From Aquatica leii (taxonomy: Eukaryota; Arthropoda; Insecta; Coleoptera; Lampyridae), in the NCBI GenBank assembly GCA_035610365.1, contig CM069433.1, forward strand, positions 173,988,882-174,052,881: DNA of 64,000 bases. Direction: 5' to 3'. The notes beneath the pieces were generated by a model. It was not told where the DNA came from. It saw nothing but the letters and a program-made list of their open reading frames with translations, and ran no database searches. The position numbers were made by a program, and so were the translations under genes. The number at the start of each line of letters is the position of its first letter. Positions within the stretch are counted from its first letter, which is position 1. Below are positions 54,711 through 64,000 of this stretch, one piece after another.

Positions 54711-55690
54711 TGGAAGAAAGTGAAAATGTATTCAAATCGCTTCCCGATAAACCGTGTAGGTACTGCAAAATTATGCCTAAATCAGGTCCTAAATGTTCTA
54801 CATTTCGGATATGTTAAATATATAAAAAAGGTTAAAATTATTGATGATAATCAGGTGGTATGCTGTACAAGTAGTGAAGCTGGCCAGGCTGACTTAAGTG
54901 AACTTCGCGTTAGTATTGACGCTACGAATGTCAACAGTAATAAAGTAAGTTCAATTTAAATTAATTACTTAAAATCCATATTAGCTCACCAAGATCTAAT
55001 TATTAATAATCAAAAAGATACTATTGAATCATTAAAAGCCCAAGTAGGATTACTTAATAGATTACTGTCATCTACTTATTCTAATACGGAAGCTGCATCT
55101 GTTAAACAAACTAATAAAATTCCATCATACAGTGATGTCATCAAAAATAAAAATCCCGTCAACAAGAATGCAATTGAAACGAGTTCAAATAAACCAAATG
55201 TAGATAATGTATCTAAAATAGTAACAACCGATAAATCAAAATCCTTGAAATTATTAAATAAACAAAAACCAAAAATAAATAAAATACTTGATTTAAACGA
55301 TGATTTACCTTCAAATAATATGCAACTGAACAATATAAAACTTTGATGAAGAATCGTTAATTAATAATGCTGATTTCATTACAGTATCTAAAATAGAACC
55401 AAAAAAACCAATAAAACTACTTTAGGGAACAGTATTAATCAATGTGAAAAAACAGCAGCAGCTATAGCTAGTACACGGCAATTTTTTTTATCTCAATATT
55501 ATCACCTAACACTACAGTAAACTAACTAGAATCGCATTTAAAAAAACAAAACATCACATTCTTTAATATTGAAAAATTACAAATAAGATCTACCGAAAGA
55601 GCAGCATATAAAGTAACGATTCCTTCTAATAAAGAAACAGCCAATATTTAATCCAGAAAGCTGGTCTCAATTTGCAATCATTAGGCCATT
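54711..55690 (+). pseudogene. LINE ORF1 remnant with zinc finger
   Basis: The start MEESENVFKSLPDKPCRYCK (near 54711) is followed by IMPKSGPKCSTFRIC, a Cys-rich finger of the C-x2-C...G-x-K-C type seen at the start of several insect LINE ORF1 proteins. After a shift comes VKIIDDNQVVCCTSSEA. A coiled-coil-like stretch HQDLIINNQKDTIESLKAQV precedes a Lys/Asn-rich segment with SYSDVIKNKNP (55120). Near 55590 RSTERAAYKVTIPSNKET resembles the ORF1 C-terminal block. ORF1 proteins bind LINE RNA. Stops occur throughout. Confidence 0.65.
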
Positions 55691-55789
55691 TTATAACAAC
55701 AGATATTTTCAAAAGTTCGAACCAATAAACATAAACCCATAGTAAACAACAGACGAAATTGCTTAAATAACACTTTCAATTTTACGTCG

Positions 55790-56110
55790 AATATGGATAT
55801 GAAAGCAATTATTAAATTAAGTGAAAATTTAACATTGTCCGTCAGAACGTACAATGCATTTCTAACAAAATCAATCAAATACAAGCTAACATTATTAATA
55901 CTTGTGAAATATTCTGTGTTTCAGAAAATTTGCAAAATTACCTATCTATTGACACCGTAAAGATTAACGGATTAAACAACCACATGGAGGAGTAGCAATA
56001 TACGTAACTGATTAATTCAATCAATCAAAAATTAAACGTTTTGCCATAGAAACGCATTTTGAATGCAGTGGAATTGAAATAATCCAAAATAAAAAAATCT
56101 TGGTGTATAT
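55790..56110 (+). pseudogene. LINE ORF2 endonuclease, 5' part
   Basis: Reading near 55840-55970 gives VRQNVQCISNKINQIQANII, then NTCEIFCVSENLQNYLSIDT and VKINGL, matching the start of LINE endonucleases (HQNVQGLxNK ... CISExWL). HGGVAIYVTD near 55985 is the GGVxIYV block, and FAIETHFECSGIEIIQNKKI follows near 56040. It stops at the gypsy LTR inserted at 56111 and resumes after 57605. The enzyme would nick target DNA. Confidence 0.75.
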
Positions 56111-56536
56111 TGAAACGTTCTTAAATTCAAGAGCCTTCTCGAAGTTCTTATCCATCTTCTAGAACGTATACCGAAAGATATGGAACACTCGAGAAGGATT
56201 TCGAAAATGTATATATATATATACGGAACAAACAAATCGTGGGTAATCTGAAGACGGCATTGTTAAGAAGATTATTCAAGTTGAAATAAATAAGTAATTA
56301 ACGCGTGTGTGCAGATAAATATACGGAGTATAATCTTGTACGTGACTTTAGTGTAAACAAGTGTATGAAGTTATTCGCTGACTTTATCTTATCTTCGTGT
56401 AAGTGATAGTGCTATACATAAATTATACTGTAAATGTTTTTATTAAATATTATTAGATTTAATTAATTCGGTTAGTTACAAACGTGTATATATTAGTAGT
56501 TTAAATTAATTTGTTTTAATAATAAAATTCGTTACA
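56111..56536 (+). repeat. Gypsy 5' LTR
   Basis: 426 bp, starting TGAAACGTTCTTAAATTC and ending AAAATTCGTTACA. Related to the LTRs at 24898 and 30933; shared pieces include CTTCTAGAACGT, GTGTAAACAAGTGT, TTATTAGATTTAATTA-like sequence and ACAAACGTGTA. A TATATATATATAC run lies near 56210. Confidence 0.8.
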
Positions 56537-56782
56537 TTGGAGTCAGTGCGGGGTATAGAATAGAATAAACCGTTCGCGATTTTTAGTGTGAATACCATTA
56601 AGTAATTTGATATCGCTCCCGTATTAAAAACATTTTTTTTGCGTAAATAATTAAAACTCTAGTACGCGTGTTTGTTTATAGCATTTAATCTTAGCTGTTC
56701 CATTTCGTTAAACCAGTGTCGGGGTTTATTAAAATTTCGTGTTATTAACTTTTGTTTTAAATTGTTATTCGTGGTTAAATTT

Positions 56783-57605
56783 ATGCCGGTGACGCGTTCG
56801 CAAGCAGTTAAAATGGATGCAAAACTATTTGAATTTCTTAAATCAATAATAAATGGTCAAGAATCGATGACTAGAAAAATGGAAGAAAATTCTAGAAGTT
56901 TAAAAGAAGAAATACGAGCGAGCATTGAAAATCAAATAAAGACTATTGAGGAACCAATACAAGTTAGTGTAGGAAATCAAATCAAAATTGTGCAAGTGGA
57001 AACCCAAGCAGATATTTTAAATTTAAAAGAAGAAATTTGCGAATCTATGAATGAGAAAATGGAAGCAATAGAGGACAAATTAGAAGACAGAATGAAACTG
57101 CTTAAAGAAAGAATAAATCGAATGAATTGTCACGGCGAAGGAAGCGTCACGAGTGAAGATTTAATAATGGACCATCGAGAAGAAGCCACTCAAAAGTTTA
57201 AAGTTGTACCGCCAAATTTTGATGGTAAAGTCCATGGTCAAACTACTACAAGCAGTTTGAAGCCGCAGCTACAGCTAATTTTTAGAGCAACAAACAGAAA
57301 GCGACGTCTTTAATTGTGTCCTTACGTGGAGAAGCTCTTGAAATCTTGCAAACTGTTCCTGACCACCTACAAGAAAATTACGATCTCTTAATTTCGCGAT
57401 TAGAAATGAGATATGGAAATGCTCATCTTCAACAAGTGTATCAAACTCAAATTAAAAGTTGGGTTTAGAAAGCTGCCGAAAGTCTTCAAGAGTTTGAGGC
57501 TGACATTGCCAAATTAATACGGCTTGCGTATCCTACAGCACCAGACACCTTCTTGGAGCAGTTGGCTATTCAAACCTTTGTAGACGGCCTCCGAGACAAC
57601 AATAA
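56783..57605 (+). pseudogene. Gypsy gag, mostly readable
   Basis: Starts MPVTRSQAVKMDAKLFEFLK, followed by a predicted coiled-coil rich in Glu/Lys/Ile (MTRKMEENSRSLKEEIRASI and on to MEAIEDKLEDRMKLLKERIN). Then VVPPNFDGKVHGQTTT. A shift near 57245 leads to KATSLIVSLRGEALEILQTV, DLLISRLEMRYGNAHLQQVY, AESLQEFEADIAKLIRLAYP and TFVDGLRD, conserved capsid-region blocks of this gypsy group. The first start upstream (56672) adds 37 hydrophobic residues not seen in the 25.5-kb copy, so 56783 is preferred. The zinc knuckle and pol are missing. Confidence 0.85.
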
Positions 57606-58130
57606 CTTTATCTAAATGCAAAGACTGGACTAGACTATTGTATAATAAGTAATAACCTCAACTACAGTGTTCATCAAATATTAAATTTTAATTTAACTGA
57701 CCACTTAGCTCAGAGTGTAAAAATACAGACTAATATAGAAAATCAAAATTATTTCCAAAATACCAAATGGATTTGATGTTACATAAAATAAATAAATTTC
57801 TTATAATGTAACTGACATTGATGAAGCATTTGATATTTATTTCAAAAATTTGGAATATTGTTTTCAGGTAAGTTTTCCTGTTGTACAAACAAAAATAATT
57901 AATAATAGCCTAGAATTAAAAGAATTATTTAATTTAAAAGCTAATTACTAGAACAACTCAACAAAGAGAAAAAAAGGAACATGTAAAACACATTTAAGCT
58001 GCTAAATGCAATTATATGAAAACAATGATTGATTCTAGCAATATTTTAACAAGAGTGAAATGGAGTGTAAGTAATAACATTTTACAAACAAAAAAACGCG
58101 ATATTCATTTAATTATCATTATTAATGAAA
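57606..58130 (+). pseudogene. LINE ORF2, continuation after gypsy insert
   Basis: The reading LDYCIISNNLNYSVHQILNF and NLTDHLAQSVKIQT (57630-57730) matches the endonuclease end of the LINE (C-L-D-x-I-x-T-N ... L-S-D-H). YNVTDIDEAFDIYFKNLEYC, then FQVSFPV and KELFNLKANY follow, the linker before reverse transcriptase. RT motifs themselves are not present before BEL/Pao sequence begins near 58140. It completes the LINE interrupted at 56110. Confidence 0.65.
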
Positions 58131-58139
58131 AAAACTAAA

Positions 58140-60350
58140 AACTCTTGACTTACAATGGCAATCCAACTGTGACGCATTTTCGTTCACGGTTAAGGTACAA
58201 GAGCTTCCATGTACCAAGCAAGTGGCTTTCTCTGAAATCGCAAGAATGTACGATCCATTAGGATTTTTATCTCCATTAATTTTGTTTGCCAAGAGACTGA
58301 TTCAGCGTCTCTGGGCGGAATGACCCCCCTCCTTAGGATGTTTGCGGATTATAGACTCAATTTAAAAAGGAACTTTCTTCATTGGTGGCATTGAAAATCT
58401 CTCGATTAATACCGCATACGTCGTACGAGTCATGTCAGCTTCATGCTTTCTGTGACACTTCGCAAGTAGGTTATGCTTGTGTGATCTATTTTGTTTTTAT
58501 CGATAACGCTAAGAATATCCGTATCAATCTTGTGGTTGCCAAATCCAAGGTGCCCTTTTAAAGGTGTTATCAAACCCTCGTCTTGCAGTATTATTTTCAA
58601 AACTATTGGCCTTTGTTGTAGACAATTACAAAACAATGGTAACTATTGAAAAATTATTTGCTTGGAACGACTCCGCTGTTGCTGTAACTTGGATCAAGTC
58701 GTCGGCGCATCGTTGGGGCCTTTTCGTTTCGAATCGCGTAAACTTCGTTCAAGAGCGAGTTCCGCCAAAATACTGACAACGTGTCCGTTCTGGACAAAAC
58801 GCAGCTGATCCAGCTTCTCGTGGTCTCTTACCAGGAGAAATTCTGTTATGTTTGCAGGTCCACTATTTTTACAAGATCTTTCCGCTGGATTCCAACCAAA
58901 AAAAGAAGCTCGTTTGGAGTAGCAAACTGTCGTGTTGATCACCCAACAAGAAAAGCATTGAGTACTGAATTTATTAGACAAGTTGTCCTTCCTTCGTAAA
59001 ATACAAGGTATTGTTGCTTACGTATTTCGTTTCGCAGATTCTGGTAACAAGGACCGTGTCACAGGGGCCCTTTCATCCGCAGAATTGCACAAGGTACTTT
59101 TATTCATGTGTAAAGTTGTGCAGCAATTAGCATATTCCGAAACAATTTTATTGCTTCGCCAAGGCAAACTTTGTTCTAAACCCATTAGTAAATTATCTCC
59201 ATTTATAGACAATGAAGGATTGCTACGTGTCGGTGGACGTCTTCGTCACTCCGAATTATCCTCGGATGCTAAGCACCCCCTTTTACTGCCTCGTTCTCTT
59301 CGACTTACAGAGTTGATAATTGAGTATTTTCATCGGGTGCATTTACACCCCGGTTTGAAGACATTGTAATTTTTATTGTCTCAACAATTCTGGATTTTAT
59401 CAGCACGTCTTGCAACCAAGCACTCTGTCAAATTGTTTTCGTTCTTTTCGTGTACGTCCATGTGTCAGCCCCCCTTTTATGGGTGACCTTCCTGCGTCTC
59501 GTGTGTCGCAAATAAAGCCGTTTTTTTGAGTTGGCGTTGATTACGCCGGTCCTTTTCTTTTGATTCTAGGTCGAGTGAGAGGAGCTGAAATCTACAAAGG
59601 CTACATCTGCATATTTGTTTGCTTTACCGTCAAAGAAGTGGTCTCACACCTGACTACGGAGGCATTTCTTGCGGCTTTCCGTCGTTTCGTTGCTCAACGG
59701 GGTCGTTGTAGTGACATCTACAGTGACTGTGGCACCAATTTTATTGGCGCCAATCGTATACTTCAAAACTTAGGTTGACAGTCTGCTGACACACTGGCCA
59801 TCAAATGGCATTTTAATCCTCCTGCCTCTCCGCAGTTTGGTGAACAAACCTTCACTTATGAAGAATTTAATACAGTCCTAATCCAAATCGAAGCCGTGTT
59901 GACTTCACGCTCATTGTACCCGATGAGTTCGGATCCTAATGATTTGTCTGTTCTCACTCCTAGGCACTTCTTGACCATTGAGCCGTTGACCGCTCCTCCT
60001 GACGAGCACGTCACGTCCCTCCCATTAAATCGTTTGTCACGCTGGCGTTTTGTTCAGCCGTGTCAACAAAAATTTTGGCGTCGTTGGCACCATGAGTACT
60101 TGCATACACTCCAACAACGCGCAAAGTGAAATCAACCTTCCACTACCCCTTTAGTGGACAGTTTAGTGGTGATAAAGAACGAGTTGGTTCCACCGCTGCA
60201 GTGGCAACTGGGTTGCATCGTAACCCTACATCCTGATAAAGATGGCATCGCTCGTGTTGCCACCCTCAAGACCGCGCGAGGTTTAATTAAAAGACCTCTA
60301 ATCAAAATCTGTCTTGTGCCTATGCCGCAGCATAAACCTGTTGGTTAATT
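58140..60350 (+). pseudogene. BEL/Pao pol relic: RT end, RNase H, integrase
   Basis: The reading starts LDLQWQSNCDAFSFTVKVQE, then EIARMYDPLGFLSPLILFAK (58235-58290), the BEL RT-RNase H junction. LFAWNDSAVAVTWIKSSAHR (58655-58715) and FVSNRVNFVQERVPP follow, then AADPASRGLLPGEILL (58800-58850; RNase H end). IQGIVAYVFRF, LCSKPISKLSPFIDNEGLLR and VGGRLRHSELS (59010-59260) precede the integrase zinc-binding part YFHRVHLHPGLKTL. The core shows GRCSDIYSDCGTNFIGANRI (59702-59760; second catalytic Asp) and WHFNPPASPQFGE (59810-59845). The C-terminal part reads LNRLSRWRFVQPCQQKFWRR and later VVIKNELVPPLQWQLGCIV, ending LIKRPLIKICLVPMPQ. Large parts are readable, but stops and short deletions, including most of gag and RT, make it dead. 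Confidence 0.92.
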
Positions 60351-60473
60351 GTTTATTCGTTTTATTTTAATTTAGTTTTGTTTTTAGTATTATAGTTGTT
60401 GACCCGTTGGGTGATTAATTTAATTCAGTTTGAACATATAAAAAAATCACGCTGTTATAGTGATTTTGGTGGG

Positions 60474-61035
60474 TGATATGTTTTGGATTTATTTTTAAAT
60501 TTAAAGCTCTTGCCAAAAATACCCCTTCCTTTTGGTGTTTCCTCGATACTAGTCCGAAACCCGACAAACGAACGACTAATTGATTATTGTTGGTTGAACT
60601 TACGAGTCGATCTGCGACTTGATTGAGTCGCCCTTTTAATATTAGCCGTTTGCACCGTTGTTAACTAAAAGAATAATGGTTAATTAAAACATAGCAGCGG
60701 GGTAGCTTGTGGTGGACGTTTTGGCCATGTTCAACGCTGGATGTTGGCATGGATGAAGCCCCCATCCCCAGGCATATTATACTGTGTGTAGACCACGTCG
60801 GACAAGTATTCTGTAAACAAGGTTAGTTCGATCTTTTTTCCGTTTACGAGTGTATTTGCTATGATTTTATATGTAGATCTATTACCCACGTCGCCGGCCG
60901 CTGCTTTTTATTATAGTTACATTGTCAATTTCATTTATTTTTTTGTCATTACATCAATTAAATAAATTGCAGCTTGATTTATTTTAATCAAACGTTTCGT
61001 TGCGGTTTGTGTAAATAAGTTATGTTGTCATAAAA
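60474..61035 (+). repeat. Probable 3' LTR of the BEL/Pao element
   Basis: Follows the integrase stop (60346) by about 130 bases, after a purine-rich GGTGGGTGA. It contains AATAAA-type signals near 60960 and lacks coding. No 5' partner is present, so both limits are estimates. A small hairpin AATCACGCTGTTATAGTGATT lies just before it (60446-60466). Confidence 0.45.
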
Positions 61036-61614
61036 CCACTTTGAAGTGATATGTAGACGTTTTTATTGACTTCCTAGCATTCTTAAACTTTTCTTCTCGA
61101 TTTTATCAAGGTATAACCGAAATACGGCAAATTGAGCTTATGTTGTCATTTCGATTAACCCCTATATTTGTGTGCCTCGATATTATTTTCCCCTTTAGTA
61201 AATCAGTAAAAATTATTATTTTTAACGTATCTTGCTTTCCCTTCAAGATATAAATTTTTTTTCTTAAAAAAATCGTGGCAAGCATAATTCGAACCTATGT
61301 TATATTTATGAATTTATTTTAAATTATAAATAAAATATCTAATAAACTGTTAATGTTAGAAATTTTTTTTATTTGAATAAATTGTTAGGAAGAATGATCT
61401 CTATCCTAAACTGTAAAAATAATTGGAATAATTTACATACGTAGACAATTATATAAGAAAAACTGTTAAAATGGCGGATACACCCACTTCCGTTTTTTTT
61501 ATCAGACCTATCTTTTGATAGAACCAAGAGAATATAAAAAGTTATCGTGGGTACATTGTTATCCACCGACATAAGCGCATTCACACAGATATTTTTTTGG
61601 TTAAAAATACATTT
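61036..61614. other. AT-rich stretch, no gene recognised
   Basis: No coding or strong repeat structure was recognised. Confidence 0.45.
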
Positions 61615-61715
61615 TTCTGATTCAGGAGACGTTAAAACGTAAAATTGTGCAAAAAAGTTTTTGAAAAAAAATTGCGATCGTTATACTTTTCGTATAGGAA
61701 AGTAAAAATGTACGT
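61615..61715. repeat. Dispersed repeat shared with 47470-47605
   Basis: CGTAAAATTGTGCAAAA, then TTTTTGAAAAAAAATTGCGA, TCGTTATACTTTTCGTATAG and GAAAGTAAAA, match the 47.5-kb copy in the same orientation. It is probably the end of a repeated element. Confidence 0.65.
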
Positions 61716-61844
61716 GAAAAACGAAATACAAAATACCTTTTTTACAGCGCGGATACAAGATTTTTGTGTGATTTTACCTATTTTTTAGAAACATGTTTGA
61801 AAAATTTTTCAATTGGTCAAAATAAAGTGCTTCGGTCGTGAGTC

Positions 61845-61989
61845 AGGAGGAAGGGCAATTGCCCTTATGACCTCCCTAGATCCGCGCCTGCCTTCTTAAA
61901 TAAGAATATTTAAAATACAAACAAATACACGTTAAAAATGTGAAATTTGTATTTGAAATGCATGTAGTTGAAATACTACCCAGCCCCAT
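61845..61989. repeat. Two adjoining hAT-end-like segments
   Basis: GACCTCCCTAGATCCGCGCC followed by TG ends at 61890; its reverse complement starts CAGGCGCGGATCTAGG, the style of ZMYM1-like hAT termini. A palindrome GGGCAATTGCCC sits just inside it. Next to it, the segment ending GTTGAAATACTACCCAGCCC (to about 61989) is the inverse relative of the hAT-like terminus at 33990-34100. No internal partner ends were found nearby. Confidence 0.45.
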
Positions 61990-64000
61990 GCCCATTCTTA
62001 TCAAATTATATTTAGTTTATTTTTACTACGTTATTATTAAACCTGGGCCTGAAAAAAAAAGATTTTTTGTTTCTGTTGTAGTCGGTTTTAATTGAAGAAT
62101 TAGAGTATCTGCAGTATGTACTTAAATTATTAATAAATATAATTAAAGTTTTATAAAAGTTGTATAATAAATTATTATCGAGATAGAGGCCTAACTCGAA
62201 AACTTTCTCTTCAATTCTTTCAGTACTGTCCAATAAAGAGAATACAGTGCACGACTATGTTTCGGTTGTATGTGTTTGTTGCAAAATTGTACTTATTGAT
62301 TAAAGTTAAACACTAAAACCGTTTAAGAAAAAAGTATTCGATTATAAAAGTTAAAATTAATATGAACTTTAATTTCAAATTTTACAGAAAAATCACAAAA
62401 AATAGGTAATGTATAGAAGATGCAAGTTGCGTGTGCTTTTTGTTTGTCAAAATAGCGTAATGAATACTGTTTCTAATTAATTAATTTTAAATGTGTTACG
62501 TAAGTAATTAATTGATTTTTTAGAGTAATTTAAATCAGAAATTTAGTAATGCTTAACACTACAAAAATATTTTTTTAGAATCATAATTACTATATTTAAC
62601 GTTTTTATTTTGCTCAATCAGTTTTTTCGCAATTTTTAAGGATGGGTACTTTCGATTAGTTATCTGTGATCAGTTTATATTTATGTTGTTAAATTTAGTC
62701 TTTAGGTCACATTGCCTGTGCAATCTTTATCGTTACTTATCCTAAAAAAAAAACTAAAAAGAAAAAGTATCCTATCGTAACCATTGTTTTCAATAACATT
62801 GTGCTTGTATTAAACTTATAACTTGGAAAGAATCTAATTATAAACAAACATACAAACTTTTCTACAGAACAAAAATCAGAGCAGAAAGAATTGATAATTG
62901 TTGTCCTTGTGTGCTATTCTAAAATAGTTTATATTTAGATAACGCTACAAAAGATAAAGAAATTTAAACACGTGATACAAGTATATTGCAATCAAATGAC
63001 CAAGCAAAATTTGGTAATAGTTGTATCTCATCGTTTCTGTAAAACAACGTTGTGCGCACAAATTTAATACAAATTGATTGTTTTTACGCAACACGCATAA
63101 AAATTCAGATGTTGCCAAATACTTTTATCATTGTTTAAAAAAATTAATTTGTTTTGTAATAACGAATGTCATGCAATTACAAATCGAATTTATTATAGGA
63201 AAATGCTATGTTAGATATTAAAAAACGATGTAATTATTGTGTCGTTTATTGAAAAACAATGTTATAAATAAACAGAACAAAAACTCTTTACATTAATAAC
63301 GTATGCATATGTATTCTATGAAGCAGTACGAGTATTTTTTCATCTACCTACAATTAATGGTTATTACTATGAACAATAACAAGATTAAGGTATTGTATTC
63401 AAAAAGGCACTCCTAATTCGAAAGTCTTATATAAAAGGGACTGACAAGACAGGAACACAATTATTGATTTTTCTAAATAGCTTTCTTAGTCTATGTAATA
63501 GAAATTGTAGTATTTCGTGTTACTATTCGTGCATATACATAGTTTTAATTGTAAATTAATTTGGTGAAAATCTTAACTATATTATATCTTTGGGCTGGTT
63601 ATAATAATACCTATAATAACATTGTTTAAAAGTTATAAAATTGGTAACATACATTAATTTTTCTTATATTGACGTTTGTACCGTTATTATAAGATGCCAT
63701 AAAATGTTGCACGTTTGTGCTTATACATGGAAGATCTTTATATCTATATTTTTCAATGAAATTTATAATACTTACTCTTATAGTTTTCTTTTAGTAAACG
63801 TATTTCCAAATTAACTAATTTGGCTTATGACTAGATGCTTGTACCAAACCATAACATTAAGACCATTGCACTTTGAACTGCGTGGCGCAAATTGATAATA
63901 CTTATGTGAACACTTGCAAAAGATAAGGACTTTACAATATCATGTGATGTAACGGTCTTAACGTTTGTAATCTGGTTTCTACAGAATATTAGAAAAATAA
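61990..64000. other. AT-rich stretch, no gene recognised
   Basis: No recognisable protein on either strand. A TATATAAAAGGG motif at 63428-63439 resembles a TATA box, with no supported gene downstream inside the window. Confidence 0.45.

Larger units (their letters stand above)
56111..57605 (+). mobile_element. Gypsy LTR-gag fragment nested in LINE
   Basis: A 5' LTR followed by gag of the same gypsy lineage as 24898-31267, cut off after gag; no pol or 3' LTR is present. LINE endonuclease sequence lies on both sides in one orientation, so it inserted there and later lost its 3' part together with some LINE sequence. Confidence 0.8.

Noticed and set aside
1..64000. CRISPR array, bacterial operons or rRNA genes
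   Set aside because: No regularly spaced direct repeats, no prokaryotic gene density and no rRNA-like conserved blocks; introns and metazoan transposons point to a eukaryote.

Overview
This window looks like a repeat-rich, strongly AT-rich stretch of an insect (arthropod) nuclear genome. The evidence is a dense mosaic of metazoan transposable elements: Ty3/gypsy and BEL/Pao LTR retrotransposons, jockey-like, R1-like and other non-LTR retrotransposons, Penelope-like elements, several hAT families, piggyBac, a Crypton, a mariner-type element and a CACTA-like element. GT-AG introns split some transposase genes. I could not identify any host gene, rRNA, tRNA or CRISPR array. The species cannot be named from the sequence; a TE-rich insect is my inference.

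Layout. 1-7.3 kb: AT-rich flank, then a decayed minus-strand gypsy element apparently split by a hAT element (about 3395-6853). 7.4-11.4 kb: a jockey-like LINE split by a second hAT element with introns (8173-10442) flanked by an 11-bp direct repeat. 11.4-14.0 kb: a minus-strand Buster/SCAND3-like hAT relic. 14.1-16.4 kb: piggyBac relic, then a BEL/Pao relic carrying a small TA-flanked MITE. 16.6-19.65 kb: a Crypton tyrosine-recombinase gene broken by a 1.67-kb AT-rich repeat. 19.7-21.5 kb: R1-like reverse transcriptase and a BEL scrap. 21.5-24.9 kb: nothing recognised. 24.9-31.27 kb: a gypsy element with both LTRs and an ATAA target duplication, itself broken by a second copy of the 1.6-kb repeat. 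31.3-32.6 kb: two inverted Penelope GIY-YIG tails around a minisatellite. 33.3-39.4 kb: pieces of a mariner-type transposase separated by a ZMYM1-like hAT gene and a 946-bp non-autonomous hAT. 39.5-41.95 kb: deleted minus-strand gypsy copy. 42.2-43.6 kb: inverted Penelope pieces, a scrap of the CACTA-like family and a near-perfect 66-bp inverted repeat. 44.5-47.1 kb: an unclassified transposase-like gene. 48.7-51.3 kb: a complete CACTA-like element with TIRs and a TAA target duplication. 52.3-54.2 kb: an apparently intact DD41D mariner-type transposon with ~370-bp TIRs. 54.7-58.1 kb: a LINE interrupted by a gypsy LTR-gag fragment. 58.1-61.0 kb: BEL/Pao pol relic with probable LTR. 61.0-64.0 kb: mostly AT-rich, with hAT-end-like repeats.

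The genes do not form a pathway. They are layers of insertions, and the nesting gives relative ages: gypsy before hAT near 3.4 kb, LINE before hAT near 8.2 kb, Crypton and gypsy before the 1.6-kb repeat, LINE before gypsy near 56 kb. The best candidates for undescribed biology are the CACTA-like element, the unclassified transposase-like gene at 44.5-47.1 kb, and the 1.6-kb repeat whose two copies differ by an exact GT-AG intron-like segment. Apart from the 360-residue mariner transposase, nearly every coding region carries stops or frameshifts.
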